Positions 33,402 to 44,639 of a stretch of DNA of 64,000 nt are shown here, in pieces (within the stretch, counting starts at the first letter, position 1; each line of letters begins with the position of its first letter). The DNA comes from Notolepis coatsorum (taxonomy: Eukaryota; Chordata; Actinopteri; Aulopiformes; Paralepididae): NCBI GenBank assembly GCA_963971535.1, contig OZ020585.1, forward strand, positions 23,248,005 through 23,312,004, in the 5' to 3' direction. The notes below the pieces were generated by a model. The model made no database searches. It was given only the letters and a program-made list of their open reading frames with translations, and was not told the DNA's origin. A program made the position numbers and the translations under genes.

Positions 33402-33960
33402 TTAATTACCTCTCCGTTATCGGCTGCAATTTGGTTCCACACTCCACCATGCCAACGAAACGCGCCATTTGTAACAGGGTGGGTTGGCCTTCTCTTGCAG
33501 AAAGGCGCAACAAACACTGGTATTTATTTATTTTTAAAGCCCTTATTGGTAAACAACCTGTTTATATCTCCTCACTGTTAGATTGGAATATTGGAACCTA
33601 TTTAACTCGATCGAATGACTGGATGGTTCTTAGGGTTCCTCAAATTTTTTCTGAGCTAGGGAAGTCAGCCTTTTCCTTTGATGCCTCTAACTCATGGAAT
33701 GTCCTTCGACTCTCGCTGAAATTGGAGGTTCTCCCTTCCCTTGGAATGTTTAAACGTATGATTTCAGACCATTGTGTGACTACCTGTAACTGTTTTAGTT
33801 GATCTTTTTAAATAATTTTGAAACGTTTTTTATTTATTTTTTACTCTGGTGTTTAAATTTCTGTGAATATTGTTTTTTATTATGTACTGTACAATCGTCA
33901 TTTCTGTAAATGAGGAAACCTCAGATGCTTACGATTTTAAATAAAGGTTGAAATTAAAAT

Positions 33961-35508
33961 GGGGGAAAAATGTACATTTTTCATTTCAGAATTGCTGGGT
34001 GGTTGGTCAAAGAGAGACTTTTTCATATGATTAAATGTAGAAGACCTTGTAGAACAGCTATTGTGGTTAAACCGTTGGCGGTAATATATCAGACATACCT
34101 GATCATGGTCTCATTGCCATTATTATTATCTAACAGTATGCTATTTCTGTTGGGAGTATAGTGTAGGCTATTGTTCCCCTCCTCTCTCTCTCTCCCTCTC
34201 TCTGCCAGTCTGTCTCACGTGTGAAAGAGGAGGAGGAGGAGAGGTTTGTTGTGTAAAGAGCCTGTTGAATAGGAAGCACAGACAATGGACCGTGGGTAAT
34301 GGGCTTGTATTGCGGGCATTAAGTGCCTAGTACCGTTGTAGTACTTACATTAAGCATCATGTGTAAAGTGTCCTGTCAGGATTCTGGGGAGCCGGCCAGG
34401 GGTCTTACTGCCAATACACTTACTCACTCACACACACTTACTCACTCACACACACACACTCACTCACTCACTCTCTCACACACACTCACTCACTCTCTCA
34501 CACACACTCACTCACTCGCTCACACGCACTCAACTGTGTGCTGATTAGAATGGAAATGGATGCAGGAGTGGGCATGATAGTCAATATCCAGAGAGAGAGA
34601 GAGCCCAGTAGCCTTGTAACACCCCCCCCCCCCCTCTCTCTCCCACAACCACTACAACTACCGCCACCCACCCTGCTTGCTTTAGGGGCTTAGGGTGGTA
34701 GTGAGAGTCTGAGCTGCTGTGTGTGTGTGTGTGTGTGTGTGTGTTTGTGCGATGACAAGCAGAATTGTAGTACGTTTTCTAATAAACCTCTTGGGAGGTT
34801 ACAGGTCTTCTCCTTTGAGAAATAATGTGTGTGTTTAGATCCTGTGTAGATCACGTGGCTGTATATAGCAGTATAAATTCATCAGGGAAAGCAATGGTAT
34901 ATGTGTTTATTTCAGAGGCGTGCTGTTCTTTGATTTATGGTATTACCATTTCCCCTTTATTGTATACAGGACACAGCAAAGCGAGGGGGTGACATGGAAA
35001 ATAGGGTGTGAGATATATTCTAAGCTATGACTTTCACTTACGGAGGTATGTCATCGCATGATAATGTTTGCTTTTCCGTTGTTATCCTATTCAGTGTAAC
35101 CGCTGTACCTCATGGTACAATGGTCTAATGCGCTAATGGAGATTCCCTCCACAGCCGCAAACCATGCTGCATCCCCACTGCTAACACTGGCGTACATGAG
35201 GGGTAATCAACGAGTAGCTGTGCGTTAACCGGTTTTAAGGCACGACATGGAGACGAGCCACCCGACGAGCAGCGCGTTAAAAGTAGATTATTCCACTTGT
35301 ACCATGGCAACTTGCCAAAGACAATATGTGCCATTTATTCATATTTTCAACATTACAATATAAAGAAATGTATGCTTTGCTCACTGTTGACTTTCATTAT
35401 AGTCCCTCTGCGCTACCATAGCAACTGCTCGACAATCACCTGTCACTTGACTGATGCCAGTCAGAAAGCTAACGTTATGCTAGCAAGCCTTTCTGTCAAT
35501 ATGGTTGC
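33961..35508. other. No gene recognised; simple repeats
   Basis: Contains (CACT/CACA)n at 34418-34535, poly-C at 34621-34634 and (GT)n at 34719-34744. No coding or RNA feature is supported. Confidence 0.5.
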
Positions 35509-35675
35509 CAGTGGCGGCTGCTGGATGCTTCGCCACTAGGGGCGCTATACCAAACATTTTGCAAACATGTACAAGGCACGCATTGGCGAATATTATCACC
35601 ATTGCCATCGATCAATATATGATCACAGTCAGTCAAATGCAACCACGTTTCCAATAGCCCAACACAAACACGTAC

Positions 35676-35711
<36 letters not shown>

Positions 35712-35853
35712 CTCTATCTCTCTCTCCCTCTCTCCCTATCTCTCTCTCTCTCTCTCTCAGATCGATTCAATAAGAAACACATATGTATATATTGTCATTT
35801 TAAACAAGTTACCATTCATTGTCTGAGTGGTTATGCTCTACCCGCGGCGAAAT

Positions 35854-35889
<36 letters not shown>

Positions 35890-36772
35890 ATTAACTCACT
35901 GTTTACGTGGTCCACTCACTGTTGTCCCGACTCCCCAGACTGTTGATGTATATCAAGCCGGAGGGCTTGATAAAGTGTATAATCCGCTGTTGATGATGTA
36001 TATCCAGTCCACTGTCCAGACTGCCATATAGCTTGTTAGCTGTTAGCAGTTAGCACCACACAACAAGTAGTTTGATTTCTTTGTCCATTTCCGCGTCGAA
36101 CAGACTGCAAACTACCTGGCGTTCTATCGCCATGCTCTAAGACAAACTCTAACCTTAACCAACTTTGAAAGAGTGCCTAAGCTTAACCGTCGAAAGAACT
36201 TGCAGTCACGCTCTAAGACAAATAGCTCGCATCTCAGTCACAACAACACAACTATGATCTCTACCACCAAGCTAGAATTGAAACATAGAAATTGGATTCG
36301 GCCAATCAGAGATCGTCTCCGCGAAATGCTGCTACGGAAATTCTTGACGCTGCTGCCTAGACCGCTTCAAATCGCGCGCCCGGATTCCAACATAATAGTC
36401 ATATTTCAACGCACAACGCGTTACGCACTGATTGGCTGCGACGGATACAGCGATCACACAGTGACGCGCACTCAGAGCGCTATTGCGTCTAGCCCGGGCC
36501 GAGAAATAAAAAAAAAAAAAAAAAAAAAAAAGTGAGTCACTTCCTGTTCAGGAAAACGAGTATTTTATATTTTATATATTAACGTTATATTGTGCATTGG
36601 AAACACAAACATACTTAAAATTAGTAAATATTATTCATTTTAAACATGTTTATATTATTTATAGGGCTATAAAACAAAAAACAAAAAAATAATTTTTCTT
36701 GTTCTACTCTCATATAACCAGGGGCCTGAGGGGGGGCGGCGCCCGAGCACCCCTAGTGGCGAGCCGCCACTG
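35509..36772. mobile_element. hAT element (CAGTGGCGGCT ends)
   Basis: 1264 bp with termini CAGTGGCGGCT and AGCCGCCACTG, both followed inward by a CGCCACTAGGGG motif. ATGGTTGC is duplicated exactly at 35501-35508 and 36773-36780. The interior has (CT)n at 35680-35759, (GA)n at 35853-35885, a CTCTAACCTTAACC motif shared with 5917-6000, and poly-A. No transposase. Confidence 0.95.
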
Positions 36773-36780
36773 ATGGTTGC

Positions 36781-38253
36781 CTATGGTTAACAAACAATTG
36801 TGAGGACGGGATGTGCCATGATATGAAGGGATTATGCAAATCCAGGAATACATTGGATATCCACATACCAATCTGCTTTGCTAGCTTGGAAAAAGGGTAA
36901 TCTCCCAAAAGAATACTGTGTAATTGCAGAATCACTACACATACATGCGTAACACAGCAGTGCAAAACAATTCATGGTGTTTGATGTACACACACCGATG
37001 CCAGAGAGGGCATTTGGCTGAATAGCGAGATGAAGCACATCCTACCTGGTCAGCAACAGTGTTGCAAACCTTGCCCCAGAGACACTATACTATTGTCATA
37101 CATAGATGTATTACTTCTACTAAGGTAATTTATAGGCCTGATATTCTATATTCATATTTCAAATTGCATGTGTCCGGATGGCAAAATTCAGTACTGTATC
37201 TACAAAAACCCATGTAAATCATCTGCCCTTTGTTAATTTACTTAGCTTTTTAGTACACTTGATCTCAATAAGGTGATTTTTCACTTTTGGTCAATGTTAG
37301 CATGGTGCTATTCACTGTCAAAGATGGAAAACAAAAATAATAATAATTTATATTCTCCTTTGGTTCATTACAATTTACTCAAGCATAGTAACAGACACAA
37401 TATTTATGACATTCTGAATATTTCATCCATAGATGTCCCTAGATACCAAAAATATGCAAATGGCCCTTGTAGATAGTGGAGCGATCTTCCATTTACTTGG
37501 GTATGTACTTTTAGGCGATTTTTCTGAAAATATGGCTTAATAGGTTAATAGGTCGGCCTGGTTTTAGTCAACCAAGACTTTGTTATAATTTATATTTATG
37601 CTGGTTAAGCACTAGATTCAAAGACCTCCTGTTGTATTCCATGTGGAAAACAAATTGTACATATTTGTCAGTGAAATAAACTAATCAATTAGTCGACAAA
37701 TCCTAGTCAGAGAGTCAGAACCCTAGTCTGCACAAACAGTAACAAAAAAATGTGTTTGCAGTGTTGAGAATACTCTTGATATCAATTTTTTTCAATGGAG
37801 GTGGTAAATGGACTGTATTTACTGTATATAGCATTTTTAACCAAAGTACTTTACAACTTATGCCTCACATTCACCCATAGACAGTGGAGGCAACCATGTA
37901 AGGTGCCAACCTGCTCATTGAGAAGGAAGTGTCCTGACATGCTGCCGGGAGGAGCCGGAAACGAACCGGGAAGCTTGAGACTATCAGACGACTGCTCTGC
38001 CTCCTGAGTAGGGTTGGGCGTCATTTGGATTTGAACGATTCCGTTTCCGATTCCGATTCTCCATTTCGATTCATGTTCTAAACGATTCTCGATTCCGATT
38101 CTTTGAGGTGCAGGTCAAAACAGGTCACCGCTTATTTCGCAGGAGATTTATTTATTTTTTGAAAAATCTAATTTTTTTTTCATACTATTCACAATGGGCC
38201 TCATTCAACAATACTCTCTTATTATTTTTCTTATATTCTTGCTTACCTGTCTG
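36781..38253. other. No gene recognised; MITE fragment near 38010
   Basis: Mostly AT-rich unique DNA. AGTAGGGTTGGGCG at about 38007, followed by CGATTCCG repeats, looks like a one-ended hAT MITE fragment. Confidence 0.45.
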
Positions 38254-38474
38254 TTAACACATTGGGCGCCGGGGGTTGTGCCCATCATTGTACCCAGTCT
38301 GCCACCGTTGAAAGCCTATGGAGATGTTTACCTTCTTTGCAGGGCTATAACTTTTTAAATTGTATTGCTATATTGACATTACTATGGCCCATTCAACATC
38401 GATTATCTATCGTTCAGGATGTGGGAACGTTATATTTTTTCATTCATACATTGTTCTGTTAATACCGTCTAGAA

Positions 38475-38701
38475 CAGACCTGGGCATTGTAATGATGATA
38501 TTTTTTAAAGCTAACCTCACCTTTTAATTGCCAAATAATAACATACACTCTTACCAGGGGTCAAAACAATGCCATTTACTGCTTTTTATATAGAAATAAA
38601 ATGTATATTATGCATAATTGAGTTTGGAATTTTGGCCCGGCCCCCCAACATATTTTCAGTTGCTCATTCGGCCCCCTGGGAAAAACAATTGCCCACCCCT
38701 G
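38475..38701. mobile_element. hAT MITE (CAGACCTGGGCA / TGCCCACCCCTG)
   Basis: 227 bp. GTCTAGAA is duplicated at 38467-38474 and 38702-38709. The ends are imperfect inverted repeats of the CAGGGGTGGGCA type. Confidence 0.93.
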
Positions 38702-38722
38702 GTCTAGAATATAAGTATGTTT

Positions 38723-39682
38723 TTAACACTTTGAGTGCCGGGACACGTCTTTTCACGTCTTTGCTGGCCATGCTAAAGTTGCCGGGGGACGCTGTACAGC
38801 GTCCTTATATAAATATTTCAAAAATCTGCGATCGGATTCATTTTCCCCCTCCGCTGGCCTGAGATCCACCAGCAGGACCCACTGAGCTCTCTGGCGGTTC
38901 AGGAGCGCCATCTGGTGGCCGATCGGCGCAATCGCCAAAACAGGATGTTGAATAGAGGTTGTCATGACGACCGTAGTACTTCCGGGCGCTCGCTATAGTT
39001 CATGTGACTCTGGCTCGTCACGCTACACGGTGATCGATTGGCAATAACTCGATAAACAACATGATTTGGACGTATATACCATTATACAAGCTGGAGATGG
39101 ACCGGGTAAAAATATATCCCATAATGATAAAATTTCTACTCGACGATGATCGCCCAACGGCGCGCGGAGACTGGGGTGAGTTTCAGCGTGTAACGTTACC
39201 GTCTCCGATTATAACTGCTATTATCAACATTTGACCCACATTAGATGATTGGTATAACGCTGCCCACGGAATTATAAACGCCCCCTCGCCCATCCGGTCA
39301 ACATCAGATGACGTGCAGTAACTTCTAGAAGTACGTCTAGTTGGAATTTTTTATATCGCGCTGATTGCCATCAAACTGTATTTCATCATCAATATAATGC
39401 ATTTGGGGCTATATATCACGTTCTGGAGAAAGCTGCAGAAAGAGATGAAAACATACTTATACATTAGACCATACTTTACTATGAATATGTGAATGAAAAA
39501 GTTTAACGTTGCTACACAATGAACAATACATATAGGACTTTGAATGGGCCCTAATAATGGCAATGTAGCAATAGAATTTAAAAAGTTATAGCCCTGCAAA
39601 GAAGGGGACTTTCTCCATAGACAAATAGCGCTGGCAATCTATGGTATATCATGAATTTAACCTTAGGCAACCAAAGTGTTAA
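38723..39682 (-). mobile_element. piggyBac-like MITE D (960 bp)
   Basis: TTAA-CACTTTGAGTGCCGGG and CAACCAAAGTG-TTAA. It has exactly the length of copy E (43117-44076). Module 2 is on the plus strand (39061-39175, ending RPTARGDWG before GGTGAG). GCGCCATCTGGTGGCCGATC is shared with E and F. Confidence 0.85.
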
Positions 39683-40456
39683 GGTGTTCTGCTGTAATTC
39701 CAAAAACGAGAGTTACAGTATAGGCCCTGACGCATATGATAGATTATCGATTGGCGTTTCTTCCCTATACACGCTATATTAAAAAATTCAAATGTATATG
39801 ATCGGTATACATTATGCTTCATCATGCGTGAAGGAAAGGGGGGAGGGGTCGTTTATAATTCCTTGATCGTCAGTAACGGCTTTATTTAGTATGGGTTGAT
39901 ATGTTGAGCAGATGGTTTGCAGTGAAATGAATAAACAGGGCTGAAAATAACGTTAGTGTCCTCTTACCGTTCGCCGATGACACTGGAGGAAAAATATCCC
40001 AATTATTTGACGCCGATCTCCTAGATCCATTTCCGGTTTGTATGGCGCAATAAACGCCGAAATCATATCCATTATTGCGTCTAGAAAGCGATCCAAATGC
40101 ACTTGAGTGTTTGTCTGGACCCACGTAACAAGATATTACTGCCGGAGGAATTTCCTCGATGCACCGATCGCCACTTCCGGTTTAGCGTGAGTGTAACTCG
40201 CCCGACCATCCACCAGGCGGCGGTATTGAGACACTCAGACAGGGTGCCACTGCAGTCCGGAGGGAGGCTGGATGAATTATGAATGCCATGGCGAAAAAAT
40301 TAAATATTGATCCCAAAAACGATTTACGCCGTTGTTGGCGTTCAACGCTGGGCGGGCAATAACGACTTACGCCATTTATGGCGCACAATGTGTTAAGGAA
40401 GTTGAGAGTCCCTTTAATTGAGAGTGGTTTTATGGTACATGAACAACCATGTAATT

Positions 40457-40952
40457 TTTTTTTTTTTTTTTTAATCTTTTTCCCCCTCCATTTTCCTCCG
40501 ATTTTCTCCCATCCCAATGTTAGTCGTATGCCAATTCCCAGTCCCTTCCTGGTCGCTGCGCACTTACCCCCCACAGTCAGATCATCTGGGAGAGTGGAGG
40601 CTACCACGTGCTTCCTCCGACACACGTCCAGCCAATCACCGCTTCTTTTCACCTGGCAGCGCGGATTCTCATCGAGAGGGCGTAGCGTGTGGGAGGACCA
40701 CACTATCCCCCTCAAGTCCTATCCGCGCTTAACAGGCGCCCCGACCGAACTGTAGGAGTCGCTGTTTACAACGACCCGGACCCACCCCGCCAGCTTCTCC
40801 CACCCTCTAATACAGCCAATTGTATTAGTGCAGACGGCCAGCCAAACTGGTGACAACCCCGGAGCTGTGAGCTGGATTCGAACAGGCGAATCCAGCTCAC
40901 AGCTCCGGGGTTGGTGACGAACGCAATCTCCGCTCGGCCACCTAACCGCCCT
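40457..40952 (-). mobile_element. SINE family 1, palindromic head
   Basis: Poly-T on plus (40457-40472), then the family body in reverse. The duplication ACAACCATGTnATT is at 40443-40456 and 40953-40966. The head contains a perfect inverted repeat: arms 40854-40880 and 40887-40913, 27 bp each, with a 6-nt spacer. Confidence 0.88.
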
Positions 40953-40966
40953 ACAACCATGTCATT

Positions 40967-41005
40967 TTAATAAAAATTATGGACCTCATACATATGTGGA
41001 AATAA

Positions 41006-41041
<36 letters not shown>

Positions 41042-41737
41042 TGCAGCATGTGCATGGAGAGACCAAGGTGCCATAGCAACGGCCGAGTACTTGGGGAGCT
41101 CAATGCTTTGGTGATAAAATGAGCCTATGAGACTGTCAGCAGAGGACGAAACAGGAAGTGGACAAGTGCTCAATTTCCCACACATCAGAGATACGGTGTA
41201 TTTTCATAACCCACTCATGAATACATTACACATGAGTTAACCGAATACTATGTTGCCATGGAAACGGCACATAATCCATTCAAGATACTGGAGTATTCTA
41301 TCTAAGAGTTGAGCACATGTAAACACCATACCATATTTTTTATGTAACGGTATGGGCTAAGATGTTCAGATGCCTCATTATCCCTGGATATTGGCATCTT
41401 GTTGTCATAATCGTCGCTGTCGGATGAAAACAACATATCTTCAAAAAGTTAACTGTTAGAATGTGGGTTACTTTTCATTCAGGCAGTCAGACCTTCACCT
41501 GCAGGGTCCTATGAGGCTCCTACTTAGGTAGGATAATGAGTAACAGCTGTGCATTGCATTGGACCTGTATTGCATTTGACAGCTTGAAATAAACATCACA
41601 AATGAGCATTCAGACTGGACCTTTACATTATTACATTAACCTTTCAGGAATTATATAAAGAAATATTGATATCCATGTATTTTTAAAGTCATACATTGGG
41701 TTTCATAGGTCCTAGGGTCATGAACAGCACAAATCCT
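40967..41737. other. No gene recognised; GT/GA repeat
   Basis: A short (GT)n(GA)n tract at 41009-41041. Otherwise no feature. Confidence 0.5.
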
Positions 41738-42301
41738 GGGCCCTCATTTATCAATGGTGCGTACGGCCGTACGCACAGATATGTGCGTAACCCGTGCGTA
41801 CGATCATTTCTAAGCAAAGTGTGGGACTTATCAATTTGAACGTGTGCTTGACTTTGTGCGTATATTTACGCACAGCTCCGACCGTGCGTACCTGGCGCCC
41901 GGTGGTAGAATATTATTATTGCAACGCGGAAATAAGCTTCCGTGCATTACTTCCAACACTGGCGCGTGTTCTGTATGAACCGTAATTCATCATAGTTCAT
42001 TGTAAAATAGCGACAGTAGTGTAATTATAACATGCTCACGCGCGAACAAGAGGTTGGCCTGCTTGTTTGGCACAAGGGGGGGGGGGGGGGGGCAGGCAGA
42101 CGCAGAACACACACCTCCAAACGCGATTAAATATTGTTTCAAATAAAAAGCGAAATACTATTATTTTGTGTGTCATGTTTCCAAATAAGATAGGTCACAA
42201 CGAAATGCTTTCTACTTCAATTTGTTGGTTAGAATAGATGACCTCCGTTGAAACTTCACTGAGACTAACACAGTCTATTTGTGAGCTCCCGCACAGACGT
42301 G

Positions 42302-42379
<78 letters not shown>

Positions 42380-42440
42380 GCTTCATTTTATATAGCGCCT
42401 TTCAAGAGACCCAAGGTCGCTTTACATAGATAGGGGGGGG
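42302..42440. repeat. (AAT)n microsatellite and retroposon tail
   Basis: About 26 AAT units (42302-42379), then TTATATAGCGCCTTTCAAGA, the reverse complement of a common fish LINE/SINE 3' end, and a poly-G at 42434-42445. The Asn- and Leu-homopolymer ORFs are artefacts. Confidence 0.9.
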
Positions 42441-43116
42441 GGGGGAAATAACAAAGTAACAAACATAGTGGACAGACACAACATATAAATATGATGATGG
42501 AATTCAAGTTCAAGTTTGTATTGATCACATATAGGCAGGCTACACATGGCGTAGGCTACATCATACATGGCAGTGAGATTCATTCTTCTTGTATATGCTC
42601 TCGTATTATTGTTTATATAGGCTACCTAATACCGACATCAAAATAGATTGTATGCCTCTACAAATCATATGCAGGTAGAACATTTACGGAAAATCCATCG
42701 CGATTTGGAATAAAATTGAGGAGAACTTTAATCCCTGGGTATTAATCGAACGAAACGGGAAAAGGCAGTCATATTCCAGCACGGTCTTTATTAGTGTTTG
42801 CGCTGCCCAGGCAGCAATGATTAATAGATATCATATCCGACATCACCGTACGTGTACACGTCTCTGTCAGCCTGTCGCGTATTTCTCCCATAACACGCTT
42901 CGCTCGGCTTAGTCCACTTTTCCACATTTCATGGGGGTGTTTCATGACGTATATGGTTAATTACGGGCGGTTCTATATGCAAATACTTAAAATCGTGCAC
43001 GAGCGCGGAGCGTAGAACAAATGGTATTTATCAACACGGAGTGTGCGTAGAACCTGTGTACGCATGTGTGATAAATCCAGATTTTTCTGTGCGTACACAC
43101 ATTCAAAATTCTGTGC

Positions 43117-44076
43117 TTAACACTTTAAGTGCCGAAAACGTGTTTAGGCGTCTTTCCTAGCCATGCTCAAGTTGCCGAGGATGCCCTAATTCATCTTTAA
43201 TATCAATATTTCAAAAATCTGTGATCGAAATCATATTTTTCCTCCGCAGCCCTGAGACACAGTGCTGGTCTCCTCTCAACCCTCTAGCGGTTCAAGAGCG
43301 CCATCTGGTGGCCGATCTGCAGATCGCCCAACAGGAAGTCACCCTTTGAACCGGTAGTACTCATCCAAATGTGGTCCGGCCACTCTCTATAGCTCCCGCG
43401 ACTCCATCTTGAAACACTGGATAATAGATCGCTCGCCCTAACTCAATAAACAACGTTATTTGGACGTATATACTATTATACAACCTGGAAATGGATCGGA
43501 TATTTCTACATCCCATAATAGGAATATTTCAGTTCCACGCTCATCGTCCAGCGGCGTGAGGAAGCCACGGTAAGATTCAGCGTTATTCTCTAACGTCTTC
43601 TTTACTAACTGCTATGATGAACATATGACCCACATTAGATGAATGGTATAACGTTGCCCACGGAATTATAAACGCCCCCTCGCCCATCCGGTCAACATCA
43701 GATGACGTGTAGTAACTTCTAGAAGTACCTCCAGTTGACATTTTTTATCTGGCACAGATCGCTATCAAACTGTATTTCATCATCAATATAATGCATTTGG
43801 AGCTATAAATCACGTTCTGGAGAAAGCTGCAGAAAAAGATAAAAACATACTTATACTTTAGACCATATTTTTGTATGAATATGTGAATGAAAAAGTTTAA
43901 CGTTCATACACCCTGAACAATACATATAGGACATTGAATGGGCCCTAATAATGGCAATCTAGCAATAGAATTTAAAAAGTTATAGCCCTGCAAAGAAGGG
44001 GAACTTCTCCATAGACAAATAGAGCTGGCAAGGGATGGTATATCATGAATTTAACCTTCGGCAGTTAAAGTGTTAA
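43117..44076 (-). mobile_element. piggyBac-like MITE E (960 bp)
   Basis: TTAA-CACTTTAAGTGCCG and CGGCAGTTAAAGTG-TTAA. Same family and length as D. Module 2 is on the plus strand and ends before GGTAAGATTCAG near 43570, though this copy has lost part of the frame. Confidence 0.88.
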
Positions 44077-44138
44077 GAACGAAAATAGAACACTTTCTAC
44101 GCATTGTTGATAAATGAGGGCCCTGGTTTCCTGGTTAA

Positions 44139-44359
44139 TTAAAGGAAAATTCCAACATTTTGGGAAATTAGCTTATTTGCCATCTACCCTGGAGTTAGAC
44201 AAGAAGATACATACCTTAGGTTCCTCCATTAGCCTAGTTCCCAACGTCTTCCTACTCCTACTGCATGCACAGAGAAGAAAAGGGTATGTATCTTCTTGTC
44301 TAACTCCAGGGTAGATGGCAAATAAGCAAATTTCCCAAAATGTTGGAGTTTTCCTTTAA
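44139..44359. mobile_element. Near-palindromic TTAA MITE
   Basis: 221 bp. The arms (TTAA 44139-44142 to ~44217; ~44283 to TTAA 44356-44359) are ~75-bp inverted copies containing CATCTACCCTGGAGTTAGAC. TTAA ends with AGGAAAA...TTTTCCT termini fit a Kolobok-like or piggyBac-like MITE. Confidence 0.8.
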
Positions 44360-44639
44360 AGGCAAAACTATTTAGGAAGTTGATGTACCATGTAAACATT
44401 CATTCCCAGTAAAAAAAAAATGGAGATACTGTAAGTGATTTTAATCTGACAGCAACAATATTCTGGTTTCTCCTGGGATATGAGCTTTTATCCTGGCTAT
44501 TACAAATGTGATACAGTGTTTACATGCACTCAACTCTGAGACAGAATACTCCAGTTTTGATTGAAATTCATTGAAAAGTGTATTAACAGATTGCAGAATG
44601 GGTACACTGTACATTGGAATACTGACAAAGCCATACTTG

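Larger units (their letters stand above)
30953..33470. mobile_element. Solo-LTR-like insertion in LINE, with nested hAT and SINEs
   Basis: The LINE codons for CILYD stop here and RVGWPSL resume at 33471. Minus nested elements, ~640 bp remains, beginning GTAACACTTCCCCCGG and ending CATTTGTAACA. Composition and size fit a Ty3-type LTR, but no clear 5-bp duplication is seen (GTATGATA is repeated at the left edge), so the class is inferred. Confidence 0.5.
28830..33960 (+). pseudogene. LINE (non-LTR retrotransposon), interrupted three ways
   Basis: A plus-strand ORF2 remnant. Segments are 28830-28983 (VDKHAPLKK and upstream linker), 29556-30160 (PWFSQELSTLIKDRNAAWSR, RNKCTAVVRKSKTDYYLELV), 30258-30551 (TKGVPQGSVLGHVLFTIYIN, motif B, and VHLYADDTIVY, catalytic YADD), 30561-30945 (VAEYKYLGLWLDEKLTFKFH, the thumb), and 33471-33802 (GWPSLAERRNKHWYLFIFKA to the C-terminus). 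A TTAA element sits at 28984-29555 and an LTR-like insert at about 30953-33470. RT motif A is deleted between KVLE (~30262) and the motif B segment. AAATAAAGGTTGAAATTAAA marks the 3' end. Confidence 0.92.
38254..40396 (-). mobile_element. piggyBac-like element M (2.1 kb) with two nested insertions
   Basis: TTAA-CACATTGGGCGCCGG at the left and GGCGCACAATGTG-TTAA at the right. It contains a hAT MITE (38475-38701) and a second TTAA element (38723-39682). Its own sequence resumes at 39683. The minus strand near 40030-39965 encodes module 2 again (RRQIIGIFFLQ in one frame), followed by GGTAAGAGG. No transposase is seen, so it is non-autonomous. Confidence 0.75.
41738..44123. mobile_element. DNA transposon with GGGCCCTCATTTATCAA ends
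   Basis: The left end GGGCCCTCATTTATCAATG and the right end CATTGTTGATAAATGAGGGCCC are inverted. Subterminal regions on both sides have ACGCACA/TGCGTAC motifs (41760-41890, 43010-43100). MITE E is nested near the right end. The interior also has poly-G (42068-42084) and an AAT array. No transposase. The superfamily is uncertain: a Harbinger-like origin is possible but no target duplication is clear. Confidence 0.65.

Noticed and set aside
42195..42429. Poly-Leu and poly-Asn ORFs
   Set aside because: AAT microsatellite artefacts.
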